Assembly (NCBI GenBank): GCA_040954595.2
Contig: CM082585.2
Location: 7,564,001 to 7,628,000 of the forward strand
Direction: 5' to 3'
Length of the DNA: 64,000 nt
From: Balanoglossus misakiensis
Lineage: Eukaryota; Hemichordata
Both the position numbers and the translations under genes were made by a program. Position 1 is the stretch's first letter, and every line of letters starts with the position of its first letter. Below the pieces are notes generated by a model. That model worked only from the letters and a program-made list of their open reading frames with translations, was not told where the DNA came from and did no database searches. Below are positions 1 through 12,400 of this stretch, in pieces.

Positions 1-3000
1 ATGTTAACACTATCGATGGCGGTAGTTACCTCAAGAGGTGAATTCTGTCGTTCAAATTCTAGTTAATTTTGAAGGCTATTGGCACGTGATCAAGGGACAT
101 GTCTGGGGTGTTGCAGTGTGTCGTTTTTGGATTGTCACGTCATTTGTCACGCGTTGACCAAAGTATACGAGATAGAAGGAACAATAGTGCCCAGATGGTG
201 GGGAACGTGTATTTCCAATAGCGGCCAGGTGGTAGACGAACACCATCTTGACACCATCTGCATTTATTGTTCCCAATGCATACAGAGCTGTTAAATAGAT
301 TACCCAACCGGATTTTGTCATCCCCCAGTCAAACGTTCGTTTTATATGTTCTCATAAAATATGTCAGATATGAATATTTGATAAATAAACTAAGCAGATT
401 TATTTACTTTGCTTTTCACCAGGGAGCAGGAATCTTAAAATTGTAATCATCTCATGCAATCAGATATGGCAAGTATTATGTTTGATAGTACTCTATCTGA
501 GAGCCTACGGCCTTTTATATCCAAAATAAACATATATTCCTCATTCGGTTGAAATTGAAAGTTTTCAAACTGTACAGGTGTCATTCAACAGTGTCTTGTC
601 AAAGCATGCTAATTTGCATATATCGCGAATTTCTGCAATTGGTGCGGAATGTACAGTCTTTGTACTGGTTTATATTTTTCAACTTGTAATGCCACATGAC
701 TGTCCAACTTTTTTGGCAATGGCTGTATCCAGCTGCGAGTGTCTCATTTCCAGGTGGGAATGCGGGCTGTATAAGTACGTGTCTATATAAGTAATTGGCA
801 GAAATGACGGCGTCTACGTACAGTTGAGTGAGATTCAAATGCACCGTCATGTTTGAGCGAACGCCCATCGTCGGGCAGCTGTTGATGGAAACTAAAGATA
901 TTGATTTGAATGGATAACATATTGTTCATTACTGTTGAGGACTCCCAGTGGTTTTAGTTACACTTCTACGAGTTGAAATAGCCAAGGGCACATAACCCAT
1001 CACCACGCCGCATGCATATGTAACATCCGTTTACCGGTTGAGGCAACGAACTGATCAGATTCAGATCCAATTAATGCCCAGTGTCCCGCGGGGGTGTTGC
1101 AAAGGACGACGACCCCCATGGAAGTGTCTTTGCCTCTGGCATTTTTGTTTCGTTTCTTAAGTGCAACTTGCGAAAACCTCAGCAACCAGAGCGCCATGTT
1201 AGGGCCTAATTTGCTCGCGGATGTAGCGTGGTGACATGGCGAGGCGGACAATGCCTGCACGTATCGATGAAATACGTTCAGCTTACCCGTGTGTACACGC
1301 TGTACGGAAAGTGCCGTCATCCAATTTCTATGCCAGCGCACGAACAAGACCTCAAATTGCACAGACGTCTTCTAAATCCCCACCTGTCATTATTTCTGAT
1401 TTGCGCGATTAAACAAAGGTGACGAAGTGAGACAGGTACCGTGACAAATTGTGTGCGTTTTCACGCTGTACTCTCCGTCTGTTGCTATTCATCAATGGCA
1501 TCTACTATGAAAGCTGAAATGCAGGGACGCATTGGCTGCAAACCACTGCAACCTAACGTTAGCAATCCCGCTCTCCGTTGCATGCCCATTGTTATAACAA
1601 AACCCTTTTCGGATAACATTCCCTTGTTTCCATTGTTTCAGGCAGTTCAGTGTCTTCGTTTCAAACTGTGCAGTTTACCAGCAAACCATGCACAGGCTAC
1701 ATAAGCCATGCGTGGGGGGCTCGTCGGGGTCTGCCATAAATTCTGACGCTTGTCGATGCTAAACCCTGTCTGAATGTTCCACAAGATAGTGGTTGAAAAA
1801 AAATCAGGATGATACATTTCTATACTTATGATTTTAAACGCACGGACCCCAATTACAAAACATACCGTGGATTTATGTACCGGTTATAATTTGCGGCCAT
1901 AAAACACACACATGAAAAGCGTTCTTGCATTAAAAATAGAGGCCGAGTTGTCCAAGTTAACATGATACGGGCGCATTTAACATGTTTTATCACAGGCCAT
2001 CAATATTCCCGATTTTATGAGTTTTCCATTTCAGTGATATTAAAAGATGTATATCATTGCCTTTTGGGAATACATTTGTCCTTGTAAGGATTTGTACGTT
2101 CGAGGGAAGATCAAAACTTGACGATTTGACATGCAAACATCTTCAGGTGAGAAAAACTAACCGAGGTTTGAAAGACTGAAAGTTTGCGGCTTTATATTGC
2201 CAATACCACTAAAGAACACCCTGTCCGTGCGTCAGTCCTGTAAGCATAACAGGAACAGCGTGCATCTATTATTCCTATACATATCTTGGTTTTACAAGAA
2301 AGAGGAAATATTGCCAGATAGATTAATCGGGAGTTAACTGATTTGCGATAGTCTTTCTTGCGTTGCTGTTGTTGCCCCCGCTTTAACGAGCGCCAGCGAT
2401 TTCTCGACAAGACAGTGCGGAAATTGAACAATCGCGAGATGGATAACCTTTTAATCCTATCGAAGCGCTGACAACCGCACCACGTGTACTTTGGGGCGCG
2501 ACGTCAGAAGGTTACTGTGAGATAAAAGAAAGTCTGCGTCTTATGTTTTCCTAATCCCACCCCTAAGGGTCGTAATTGGCTTTTATTTAACCCGGCGAGT
2601 GTGGGAAATGTATCAAATAAATGAATGAAACAAATGTCAGTGTTTTGGTGAGGCTTCGGGCAGTCGCAAGGGCATTTCAACAAAAAAAACCTCGCTCGCT
2701 TGAGCTTCGAAACAAAATTAGCACTTCGACTATATTGATGATTGAATCCCCTCGGTAAATAAATCGATTTATGAAGTCCCCCTATGATCCCCAAACTAAA
2801 AAAAATTAATGTTTTTATCCGAAATTCAGCTGTCCACAATCCACAAAGGGATGTCAAATTGAATGGACACCAACGATTATTTGAATTTGCCGAATTTTAT
2901 TCCCGTGCCAATGATAACTTGGCTGACCGTGATTAAATCCACGTTTTACAGTAGATTTTGGACGTTTTCCTGAAAAGTGCGAATTTTCTAATGCGCTGGA

Positions 3001-4496
3001 CATGCATTACGAGTTGCAGTTATTAAAAGGCAAAATATAACTTCGCAAAGTGAGGCAACCAGGATTAAGTCCCATCTTTGTATTTCGTTCAAAACACGCA
3101 AGGGAAACAGTGTGACGCTGTGTTAGAATGCATGTTTCAAACCAGCTTATTTTCAGATGTAATTTACGTCCATCTGACAATGTCCAACCTGAGATAAGCT
3201 AAGGCGTCATTACTAGTATCACAGTGCATGCGCCTCTGATGCATTAAAAACCACTGTCCGCCCCAACACATGCATCCCATCAATACATTCTTCACAAATA
3301 GACTGACAACATAAATGTGGCACTATCTGCTATCACTTCCCGCCGTCATTATACTTGAATCAGCTAGCTGCAAATTGCCATTCAATTGGTCGGTTCTTGA
3401 TTGTCGCCGGGGGTTTGTTTGATGAACACAGACCAGTGCAGACGATGTAATCATTGTTTTATGTCGAAGACTCATCTCGGTGTTTTGAGCTAGAAAACTA
3501 ATTTCTAACGTTAACCCACGCCGCCGTTTCTCTTATTTTCTGGCACCATTGAACACACCCTTTTACTGTTTGACAAGGCCCCTATTCCCCTGCAGACAAT
3601 ATTACACGAATGCAGCGAATTCTCGGTATACAGTCTTTATAATATCCGCCTCCGTGCATAGACAAATGGCGGATAGATATCACGTAATTAATAATGCAAA
3701 TCCGTCTTAATCCTCAGCAGATGAAACTTTTCACATCTTTTGATTCGTGGTTTTGGTCTTAAACTGCGTTTGTCCATTATAAATGCTGAGTGACGGAACA
3801 AAGCGCATTTTAAAGATTATAAACAATGTCACCCTTGCAGCTCCAGTTTTACGGTATTTCTCTGGTCGTAGAGGGCAGTCTTTGGTGACAAAATCCGGGT
3901 CGGTCGCAAAGCTTTCGCCCTATTGCAGTGCTGATGTGTCTTTCAAGCAGTGATAGACAGGGAAGGTTCATCGCCGCTCTACATGTAAATTTAAGTGAAT
4001 TGCTGTTTGCTGTGCGCGACGTGTGAGGCTTCACCTTGCTTTATAGGCAGAAGTGAAAGGTCAGACCCTGACATGTTGAGGACACCAAAGCGGTAAATCC
4101 TTGAGATATTCTAGTGCGGAAATACTTTTATTTATTAAAGGAAAGCGTTGTGCTTTCAAGTCTGTGTTACCAGCTGCTCGGTGTGCCGTCCCCAGACAGC
4201 GATCAAAGCATCACCAACCCTCAAAATTATACCGCACGGTTTTAATGTTTATAGCAAATAGAGTAAACTCCGGGGATCGATGAACGGAGATCCCGAACGG
4301 CTGTCTCGGGATGGTTTCAAACGACGGCCAATTCACGTCGTCAACATATGTCCATCTCTGGATCAGGGAGCTTTCGTGTCGGCAATTAGTATGCTTCGGT
4401 GGTTGGCAGTTTAATGTGTATTTGCGTGTTCGGCCTCTTATGTGGTTAATCCTTTGTGTAATCATATATGTTTCTTAGATATCCATAAAACAGGAT

Positions 4497-4627
<131 letters not shown>

Positions 4628-5149
4628 ATTGCCGTTGTTGCTTCTATTACTCCTGCCCACATGGTCCACCGCTCTCACAGCTGACGTCAAGCTCGGTGGA
4701 TGTGGTCGGAAAGAAGCGAACAGAACGAGGAGTCTCTTTTGAATCCATCATCCGCATCGGGTGTCAACAGAAGATGTCAAAGTGTCAAGCCTCGCAGTTC
4801 ACCGACTGTCAGATATGACTGATGGCTGCGTAGTTTCCAGGAATTCAGTCAGAATCCGCGCCGGGAGCTGTCAGATGGTTTCCGCTGGGGAATTTACTTT
4901 ACAAACATCAATATACGTTTAGACTTCTATCGAGGGAAATTAATCAGTGAAGAAAAGCGCTTTTTTATTGATCGTCGAAAAAATCAAGGCAATCACTGAA
5001 AATGTGTTAACGTGTCATTGTACGTATTGGGTTGATCAGAGTGAAGGAATGTCACGTTGTTATTCCCTGCGGTGTTGCAGACTCAACTTGTCGCGTGATA
5101 TGCAAGCACTGACGTACGACGTTCGAGTCAATGATCTCTCTTCACGGCT

Positions 5150-5560
5150 CAATGGAAGTCGTTCGATCCCGAGTCACGGTGAGAGTTGAGGAGACCGAGG
5201 GGACCCCCTCCCCGAGGAAGCACCATGGATCCGCGTGAACGCATGGCCCGAATCCTTGACTTTTCGCTCTGCTGGTCGCCGACCTCACAGATATCTGCGG
5301 TATGCCTTCTCGAGCGCTTGCGCCGAGCCACCTGGGTTTTTCTCGCGGAGGCCCGCACACATTCAAAGCAGGTGCAGCAGCGTCTCACACATGGTGCCGT
5401 GACCGTACGATGTCGGCGGGCACTGCTTTCTGGATATCATCGTTCGGCAAGTGCGTGTGTCTGTGTCTGAAACGGCAAAACATACAAAAGCTCGCGGGAT
5501 TCGTGAAGCTGAACCGATGCCAACCAAGCTCGCCAGTCTCACGAATCCCGTCAGCAAATG
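5150..5560. promoter_or_regulatory. CpG-rich block, possible HEBP promoter or first exon
   Basis: This stretch is clearly richer in GC and CpG than its flanks, and several frames stay open across it only because stop codons are rare in such composition. It lies about 1.5-1.9 kb upstream of the HEBP coding start, which itself follows a splice acceptor. A promoter or non-coding first exon is a reasonable inference. No TATA box or defined start site was identified. Confidence 0.25.
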
Positions 5561-5731
5561 ATAGGTATGGCTGCTGTCAAAGGGACGGCGGACTTTAAAA
5601 AAACAACGAATAAAACACGCACAGGAATTCCCCCACTCGGATTGGCATTTGATGTTTTCCGAACTGCAGTAGTGTTTATGTCTAATCGCACGCCACGTGT
5701 ATCCATAGACAGTAGAGTGGTGAAATAACTT

Positions 5732-5784
5732 GCCTGGTATCCAGACCGCAGTCTGTTTTACACACTGCATTCTGGATACCAGGC
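5732..5784. repeat. Short hairpin with 14-bp perfect arms
   Basis: The left arm GCCTGGTATCCAGA (5732-5745) is repeated as its exact reverse complement at 5771-5784, with a 25-base loop. The structure resembles a small MITE or foldback unit. No target-site duplication was obvious. Confidence 0.7.
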
Positions 5785-7010
5785 TATACTCCTATAAGGG
5801 CAACTACGGTGCCGCCTTTGGGTCACTCCACAAAGGACCATGTCAGTAACTTGTCTTTGCGCAATCTTCAGTCCTGACGCGACTTGTCCGGCCTTGGGCC
5901 CAGACACAAATGTACCAGCCCATCAATTATTACAATAGTGCGTGTATAGGGCTTCAAGTCCACGGACCCTCGTTTTGTTTTCACGGGGGTCTCTTACACA
6001 AATGACATCGTTTAAAAGTGATTTGGATCTTCAATTGTGTCTATGAGAAGAAAACAGCCTATAGATAATACGTTCACCGGCCTGCCCGTATTATACCTGC
6101 GCTGAGAATGTGTGTACATTAAACTATTATGACCCCTTATGTACACGTATACACACACGGGGGTCAGCATAACCGATTTTTAACATGAACTTTGGTCCCT
6201 CGCGTGATACATTTATTGCGAGGTTCATCGCGGTGTCTAGTCATTTAATAAGTGTGTTCGACGGGTGAAAGATTGCCAGCCAGGTAGGTCAGTTGCAAAT
6301 GTGTCTGCTGATACACTTAGTAGTATAGTAGGGGATTGATAACACGGCCAGAATCGCCCCAATGAATTGACCGTTTTAATTGGGCGTGTGCTATACTGGG
6401 AAAGCTGCGTCCGGCGTTTTTTAGTGAGATGTTTTAATTTTGAAGTTTCTGTGACGAAAACTGCTCATTTGTGGACTTTACTCTACCCGTACCCATGGTA
6501 CGTGACCGTCCATATGATAAGCTAGCAAAGTAGATGAGCGTAAATATGTGTCAAGGTCTTTTTGACGGACTTACCTTTATACCGATTTTCCAAACACAAG
6601 GCTTACAACCATTCGACCGAGAAAAAAAAATGATGGCACACAACTTCCAACGAGGAACGACTTGTTTTCGAGAGATTTCGAACGTAATCTCTTTTATTTT
6701 ATTTCGAAAACAAAATAGCTTGTTTGAATAATAAGGTCGCCGATAAACCACAGGTCCATGCACCGTGAACCGTCCAACCTGTCCAACAACCATGGAAGTG
6801 TCGCATGTAAATAATAAGTTATGAATTATGCGTATAACGGCTAATGGCAAATATACTCGTTTATATGCCCTCGTCACTCTTCACACCATTCTCCCAGTTA
6901 CCACCATGAAGACTAAAGGAATCCTTCATTGTTAAATTCCAACATATTCCGTATTGAGGTCATTGCTGTTTTGGTGCTAGTATTTATTTTTGGTTTATCT
7001 TGCAGTCAAA

Positions 7011-8465
7011 ATGGATTACGTCAGAGTTATGGGCCAGAGGCTGTTCAGTGGTAAACCGGAAGAGTTGAAGTTCACTGTCACGAATAAATATGAGGTAGGT
7101 GGCGAACGGTTGTCGAATCTGTTGACCCCTTGCTGAACCTTTCCAGTGTGACAAACGTTAAGGGGAAATGTCGCCCGAACTGCGCATGTGCGAGTTTTCT
7201 GTTATAAACGCACCACCAGCATTATTGGAAATGTGTTAAAAAAGTAACATTTGTAAAAATCACATTTTTTTGCAATGATGTACTAAATAACGATTTCCTC
7301 TTCATAATATGCGCCTGCTCGGATCATAAATATTTGCAGGACTTCGAGGAGAGGAAATATCCAGCCACCAAGTTTGTTACCGTTGAAATCAAAGGTGCGG
7401 CCTCCTACAAGGAGGCGAGCAACGAAGGATGGAAAAAGCTCTTTGGTTATTTGGCGTCTGGTAATGACAAGAGTAAGTGGACTGGTTTTAGTTTTAAACT
7501 ACCACTGTACGGAACATTTTGTACATTATTTTCATAATTTTTAAGTGTTCCTTTTACAACGCACTTACCGATGAGTTCAAACTGATTATCAACTTGAACA
7601 CTGATGGGGCTATATATCAAACCATCGTAATTTTTTAACTGTTGTAACTGCATTGTGTGGCATTTCATACGTCTGTTTTGATCTGTTCAAACGTCCAAGT
7701 CCTTGTCAAGAATATTCCAGGGATGAGTTTTATTTCACACCTCATACTGTTACAGTAACAGCTTTCGACGTTTGATTTCAGAGTTGAACATAAACATGAC
7801 TGTTCCGGTGTGTATTCACATCTTGCCCGTGGCAGACGACTTCAAAGAGATGAAATTAGATTTCGTTGTTGGATTCCTGCTGCCTGAAAAACACCACGAG
7901 GACCCTCCAAAGCCAAAAGATGAAGCCATAACAGTGAGAAGTACGCCAGAACATGACGTTTACGTCAGGTATTGACGTCATCAGAACGTGTTGTTTGCAT
8001 ATCTAGCACCCATAGACAAGTTCACTTCAAAAATACGTTCCTTAGCGCGTACTTCTCAACATTTCCCTGCTAGAAGAGGAGGGGGCAGACAATCTCTTCG
8101 TAGTTAGCATAGAACTTGAGTCACCTTTTATTGTTCTGCCGCAAAATTTCAGTTTAACTCGGGCACTGTATCCGCCATCTTGAAATTATTTGTTACTAAG
8201 GGGTCAAATCACAACTGCATTGTGGGTAAAAAGGCGACAACTCACGGTAGTATTAAAGAGTACCACACTCTGATATATCGATGTTTTATTCAATAGAACA
8301 TTTGGAGGATATGCAAACGACAAGGAAATCAAGGAAGAGATCCTGAAACTGAAGGCATCTGTCGGCGACCGACCCATCATCAAGGACAGATACTATTTCT
8401 GTGCCTTTGACAGTCCCATGAAGTTGACGGGAAGGAGAAATGAAGTTTGGCTTCTGAAGGCATGA
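7011..8465 (+). CDS. HEBP1: SOUL-family heme-binding protein (HEBP1-like)
   Basis: There are four coding exons at 7011-7094, 7340-7472, 7782-7968 and 8297-8465, all with GT-AG introns and consistent phases (0, 1, 2). They give 190 aa, matching the roughly 190 aa of vertebrate HEBP1/p22HBP. The ATG lies just after a splice acceptor (TTGCAG ending 7005), so the 5' UTR is spliced. Recognisable SOUL features are the N-terminal FEERKYPATKFVTVEI segment, the MTVPVCIHILP strand, and the C-terminal block with FGGYAND and DRYYFCAFDSPMKLTGRRNE just before the final tryptophan strand. Known SOUL proteins are cytosolic and bind heme or tetrapyrroles in a shallow hydrophobic cleft. Heme binding here is inferred from family. 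No signal peptide is seen. A plus-strand AATAAA at 9035-9040 could end the transcript. HEBP2-like is the main alternative name. Confidence 0.88.
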
Positions 8466-8591
8466 ACATACTCTATGAATATCTCTAGTTTCTAGGGTCA
8501 GAAAGAAGACAAGGTTATGACTATTACATGACTTGTAATTTTTTCAAGTTCTGGGGGAATTACGCCATTTGAGCTTCATTTTGAGATAACG

Positions 8592-8684
8592 TTAACCCTT
8601 TCACCACCATGGTTCAGTCCAAACGCATTGTTTCCTATGGAAAAGTTGGACTTCTAAAGAGGGAACTGGGGGTGAAAGGGTTAA
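8592..8684 (+). mobile_element. piggyBac-like MITE, copy 1 (intact)
   Basis: A 93-bp element with perfect 14-bp terminal inverted repeats: TTAACCCTTTCACC at 8592-8605 and its exact reverse complement at 8671-8684. The outermost TTAA fits a piggyBac-type target duplication followed by a CCCTTT tip. It lies just after the HEBP stop codon, probably in its 3' UTR. Related copies are at 30149, 39862 (inverted) and 58502. Confidence 0.8.
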
Positions 8685-9034
8685 ATGGAGTCGGGAGAAT
8701 TATATTTAGGTCAAATACCATCTACAGCCCAGCGTCCATCTTAATTTCAATGTGATATGCACAGCTGTTCATTTTCTTTGAACGATGGGGGTGAAACAAG
8801 ACATACAGACACAGTTTTTTTTGTTAGTGACGAATAGAGGGGCAAAATGTGCATAGCTTTATTTGAAAACATCTCAACTGCAATAACTGTGCTCCAAATT
8901 TCCTCGGTGTTCATAATTTCAATATGCTTGATCAGAGCACATCGGTCAGGTTGGCTGTGCAAATAATACAAGACATGTAGCAATTATCAAGATCTAAAAG
9001 TAATGGCAAGTAAAGTATTTAAATCTAAAAATAC

Positions 9035-9072
9035 AATAAAACCAATATAAATCCAAATAGTGTAAATTTATT
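9035..9072. terminator. Convergent poly(A) signals of HEBP (+) and SLC9A (-)
   Basis: AATAAA on the plus strand (9035-9040) and AATAAA on the minus strand (read as TTTATT, 9067-9072) lie 26 bases apart between the convergent stop codons at 8465 and 9436. Their use as 3' ends is inferred from position only. Confidence 0.4.
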
Positions 9073-9435
9073 TGTGTACAGTATACCATCTATCCCTGAG
9101 TGGTTAAAATGGACAAAAAGTTTTTTGTTAAAGCCTCATATCCCCTTTAAAATTAATTTTGAGGTTTTACTTTGAAAACCATTCTTCCTGATGATTTCAA
9201 CACTTAGAAATGGAAAGTTTTGAGTTTTGGTAAGTTTATAATCTTTGTCTTGTTTGAAATGCTATTTACCGTTAGACCATCAGTGCGTTCTTTACCATCA
9301 ACAGTGGTATGTAGTAAAGATGGCGGAGCGCGATGGCTTAGCCTCGGTTTAGGCTGACTGTGATGATGCTGCCATTCTACACTGAATGGGTCAAGACGTC
9401 TAGTTGCGACTGTGGAGCGATGGTGTGCCCAGAAC

Positions 9436-12400
9436 TCAAAATTTCGTCTCTGCAACATCTGCCTTGCCATCGATCACGACAAGAGGATCGATCTCGGTCG
9501 GTTTCTCCTCGTCGTCAGACTCCGGGATGAGTATGTTGACGCCGTCGTCGGCTTGACCGCTTGCCGGAGCACCGTCGCCTTGAGCCGCGCCCAGGACATC
9601 GTCCCCTTGACCGCTGGGTGGACCACCGTTGGCTCCATCGGCGATCGTGCTGGCCGTGGCACCCTCGTCGCCCTGATCGCTTGGCGGAGACACGACCAAC
9701 ACCGGCGTCGACGGTCTACTCTCTCTGCTCTTGGCAATGGCCCTGGTGATCACTATTTGCTTGTGCAGCATCTGACTGCGTCGGCGCAGGTAGTGATGCA
9801 GATCGTGGTTGTCGTCGTGGATACCATTACGGTCAAATTTGTGATCACGCATCTGTGGGGGAAAAGTTTTTTTTAGATTTAAGTTTCAGGTTTTTTTTTA
9901 TCAGAGAACACAAGTTTGTCATATCCAGTAAAATACAAAATAACCAACATGCCTAATCATGAAGGATTATACAATAGGTTGAATTTGTATGGAAGGAGAA
10001 ACATGCACTTACTCTTTGACTAGGATTTTTCCTCAACAGGTTTTGAACGTCTGTTGTATCAGGCTCAGGGATGATCTGGTCTTGTTCTGGTTTACCTGCA
10101 GTATAGGAAAGTAAATGTATATTACATGCAGTACTGTGTCCCGATTTTAACAAATCTGACTTGGTCACCCGAGGGGACCTGCGAAAAGGAGAAAGTTTTT
10201 TTTTTTCATCAACAACTCACTACTGTGTTGGACGTTGAGGTAATTTTCTGCGGGGACTTCATTACGAAGGTTGCTCTCCACACGGTGCAGTTCATCCACA
10301 GCTCCACTCATTCCGTGCACAACAGCCTCTACGCTGGCTAGATGCTCCCTGGAATTTTAAGAACAGGAAAGAGTGAAAGAACACACCATCTTATAAAAGT
10401 TCAGACTTCTAAAAAAAACACCTGAGAGACTTAGAATCCATAGTGATGACTTACTTAATGCTGATTTTTTCATATTTTAACATAATTTGGACATCGAGTG
10501 TCTGGGGTTCCTTCTGTAGCCATTTCTTGAAGTACGTATCATCAAGGTGCTCAAGCCATACCTGTAAGAAGTGGATATACGTGTCATTGATTGCTCAACA
10601 AGGTACGTTATTCCGATCAGATGGCTACAAATCATGGTTAACTAGTGATATAAGACGGGTATAGTGATCTTGAAGTGTTTAAAAATAATAAGAAAAGGTG
10701 GTCTTGTTGAACACACTGAGTCAAGAAATTAAAACGACTGATTTGATAAATATAACAAATTCCTGACGTCCTTTACCCTGAAGTAGTTTTCTCCCTTATG
10801 ACCTACGATTTCTTCCACTCCAGCCATCAGATAGTCAGTAGTCTGAAAGGAAGAATTTTTGATTAACTTCAGTGTTCCTTGGAAATGGAATTGTACCTAA
10901 ACCCAAATGACGCACATGTAAAGTAAAATGCTCCAAAACATATTCATTCCTCAACATGGAAACCTGAGTCTGCCTCACATACATATTATGTTTTGTCTTC
11001 TCATTTCTTCAATTCAGTCCACTTACATTGACGCTCATTTCTTCAAACATGCTGCGCTTGTGATCGTCAGCCAGATGGATTCTCATGACCTTTACCAGAG
11101 GCTTCACGCTGATTCCCTGTGGAGTGATAATATACAAGAAGATGACCAAGAAATCACTGGTATGACAACTGTCTGTCTGTCTATAATCTGCACATCTGAT
11201 TCCAGTATAGCTAAATCATATTATGACATGTTATTTTGTAATGTATGCTATATGTTATGCTATGATGATTCTTAACACAGGCTCTTTAGTGCCTCTATAA
11301 TCATGTATGTTCAGCGCTGTATTATCAGATGGTGCAGTCATGTCTGATCTGGAACATATGTTACGAACTGCTTTGTGTAGCTGTTTTTCCTGGATGATTT
11401 TTAAAGTAATTGTCCAAGCGATTTTTAAACACATTAATTGAAAAGCTGCACTGACAACTGCCATGCACTCCACCAGGTTAAGCATGCCAGAAACAGAAAG
11501 CATATGCAGCTTTACCTGCACAAACACAGTGAAGATGATTACAGCCAAGGTTGTTGTGACTAACATCCTCTTGAGTGGAATCTGATCTTCGTCGAGGAGA
11601 ATAACCAGCGAGAAACAGACTGCGCCACGCAATCCACCATAGCCCTGTGAAAGCCAAACATCGGTCTGGTCAGACTTGGCACAACCCTATTTTAAACGAC
11701 ATTTTCTCATGGGTGTTTTCTCCATTTCAGGGTTACTTTGGACGTGTCATCATCAACAACAGTCACCACTAACATCTGAGGTAAAGCTTTCCAGAAAATG
11801 TCTCTGCCTATAGGGATGTCTGAAATTGCCTCAGGTGAGTGTAAATTTTGGATTAAAATTAGCATAGCTAATTGGAGTCAAAGAGACACCACCTACCATA
11901 ATGAACTGTTCTTCCCAGTTGATTTTTCGGGCATACTTGTATCTGTTCACCAGGAATGTCAAGGCTATCACAACTGTGGGGGTAGAAAAGCTGTCAAGAT
12001 GTAGTATATAACTCACAGAAAGACACCAAATGCAGTAAAATTCAATGGAACTAATGGCATGTCATACATGTTGTTCCTGTCGATGTACAAAACACCGTGC
12101 CATTGGATAACATTCTGCATGTTTTCATCAAAGAAAGTCTATCACCCAATCAGCACTTGTGTTGCAACAAATTGATCTCACAATAGATCTCACACTCCCA
12201 GCAGCCAGGAATGTGAGAATAAGTCATTTCAAGTTCGACTTACCTACATATCTGTAGAAAAAGCAGAACAACAGCGTGAAGATGACAAACCATGTATTCC
12301 AGATGTGTTGCTGAGAGACTAGAACATGGCCCAAGAAGAAAAAGATGACAGATTCTGTCGTCGACCTAGAAGGCAGAACAGGAAAATGTGATGTTTGTTA

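Noticed and set aside
76-321. 81-codon hydrophobic minus-strand frame at the window edge, with a possible acceptor and membrane-like segment
   Set aside because: It could be a last exon of some membrane protein, but no family was recognised and no partner exon was found. It is too short to call.
5142-5470. Overlapping frames of 75-98 codons on both strands
   Set aside because: They are open because the block is CpG-rich and stop codons are rare. No protein similarity is seen.
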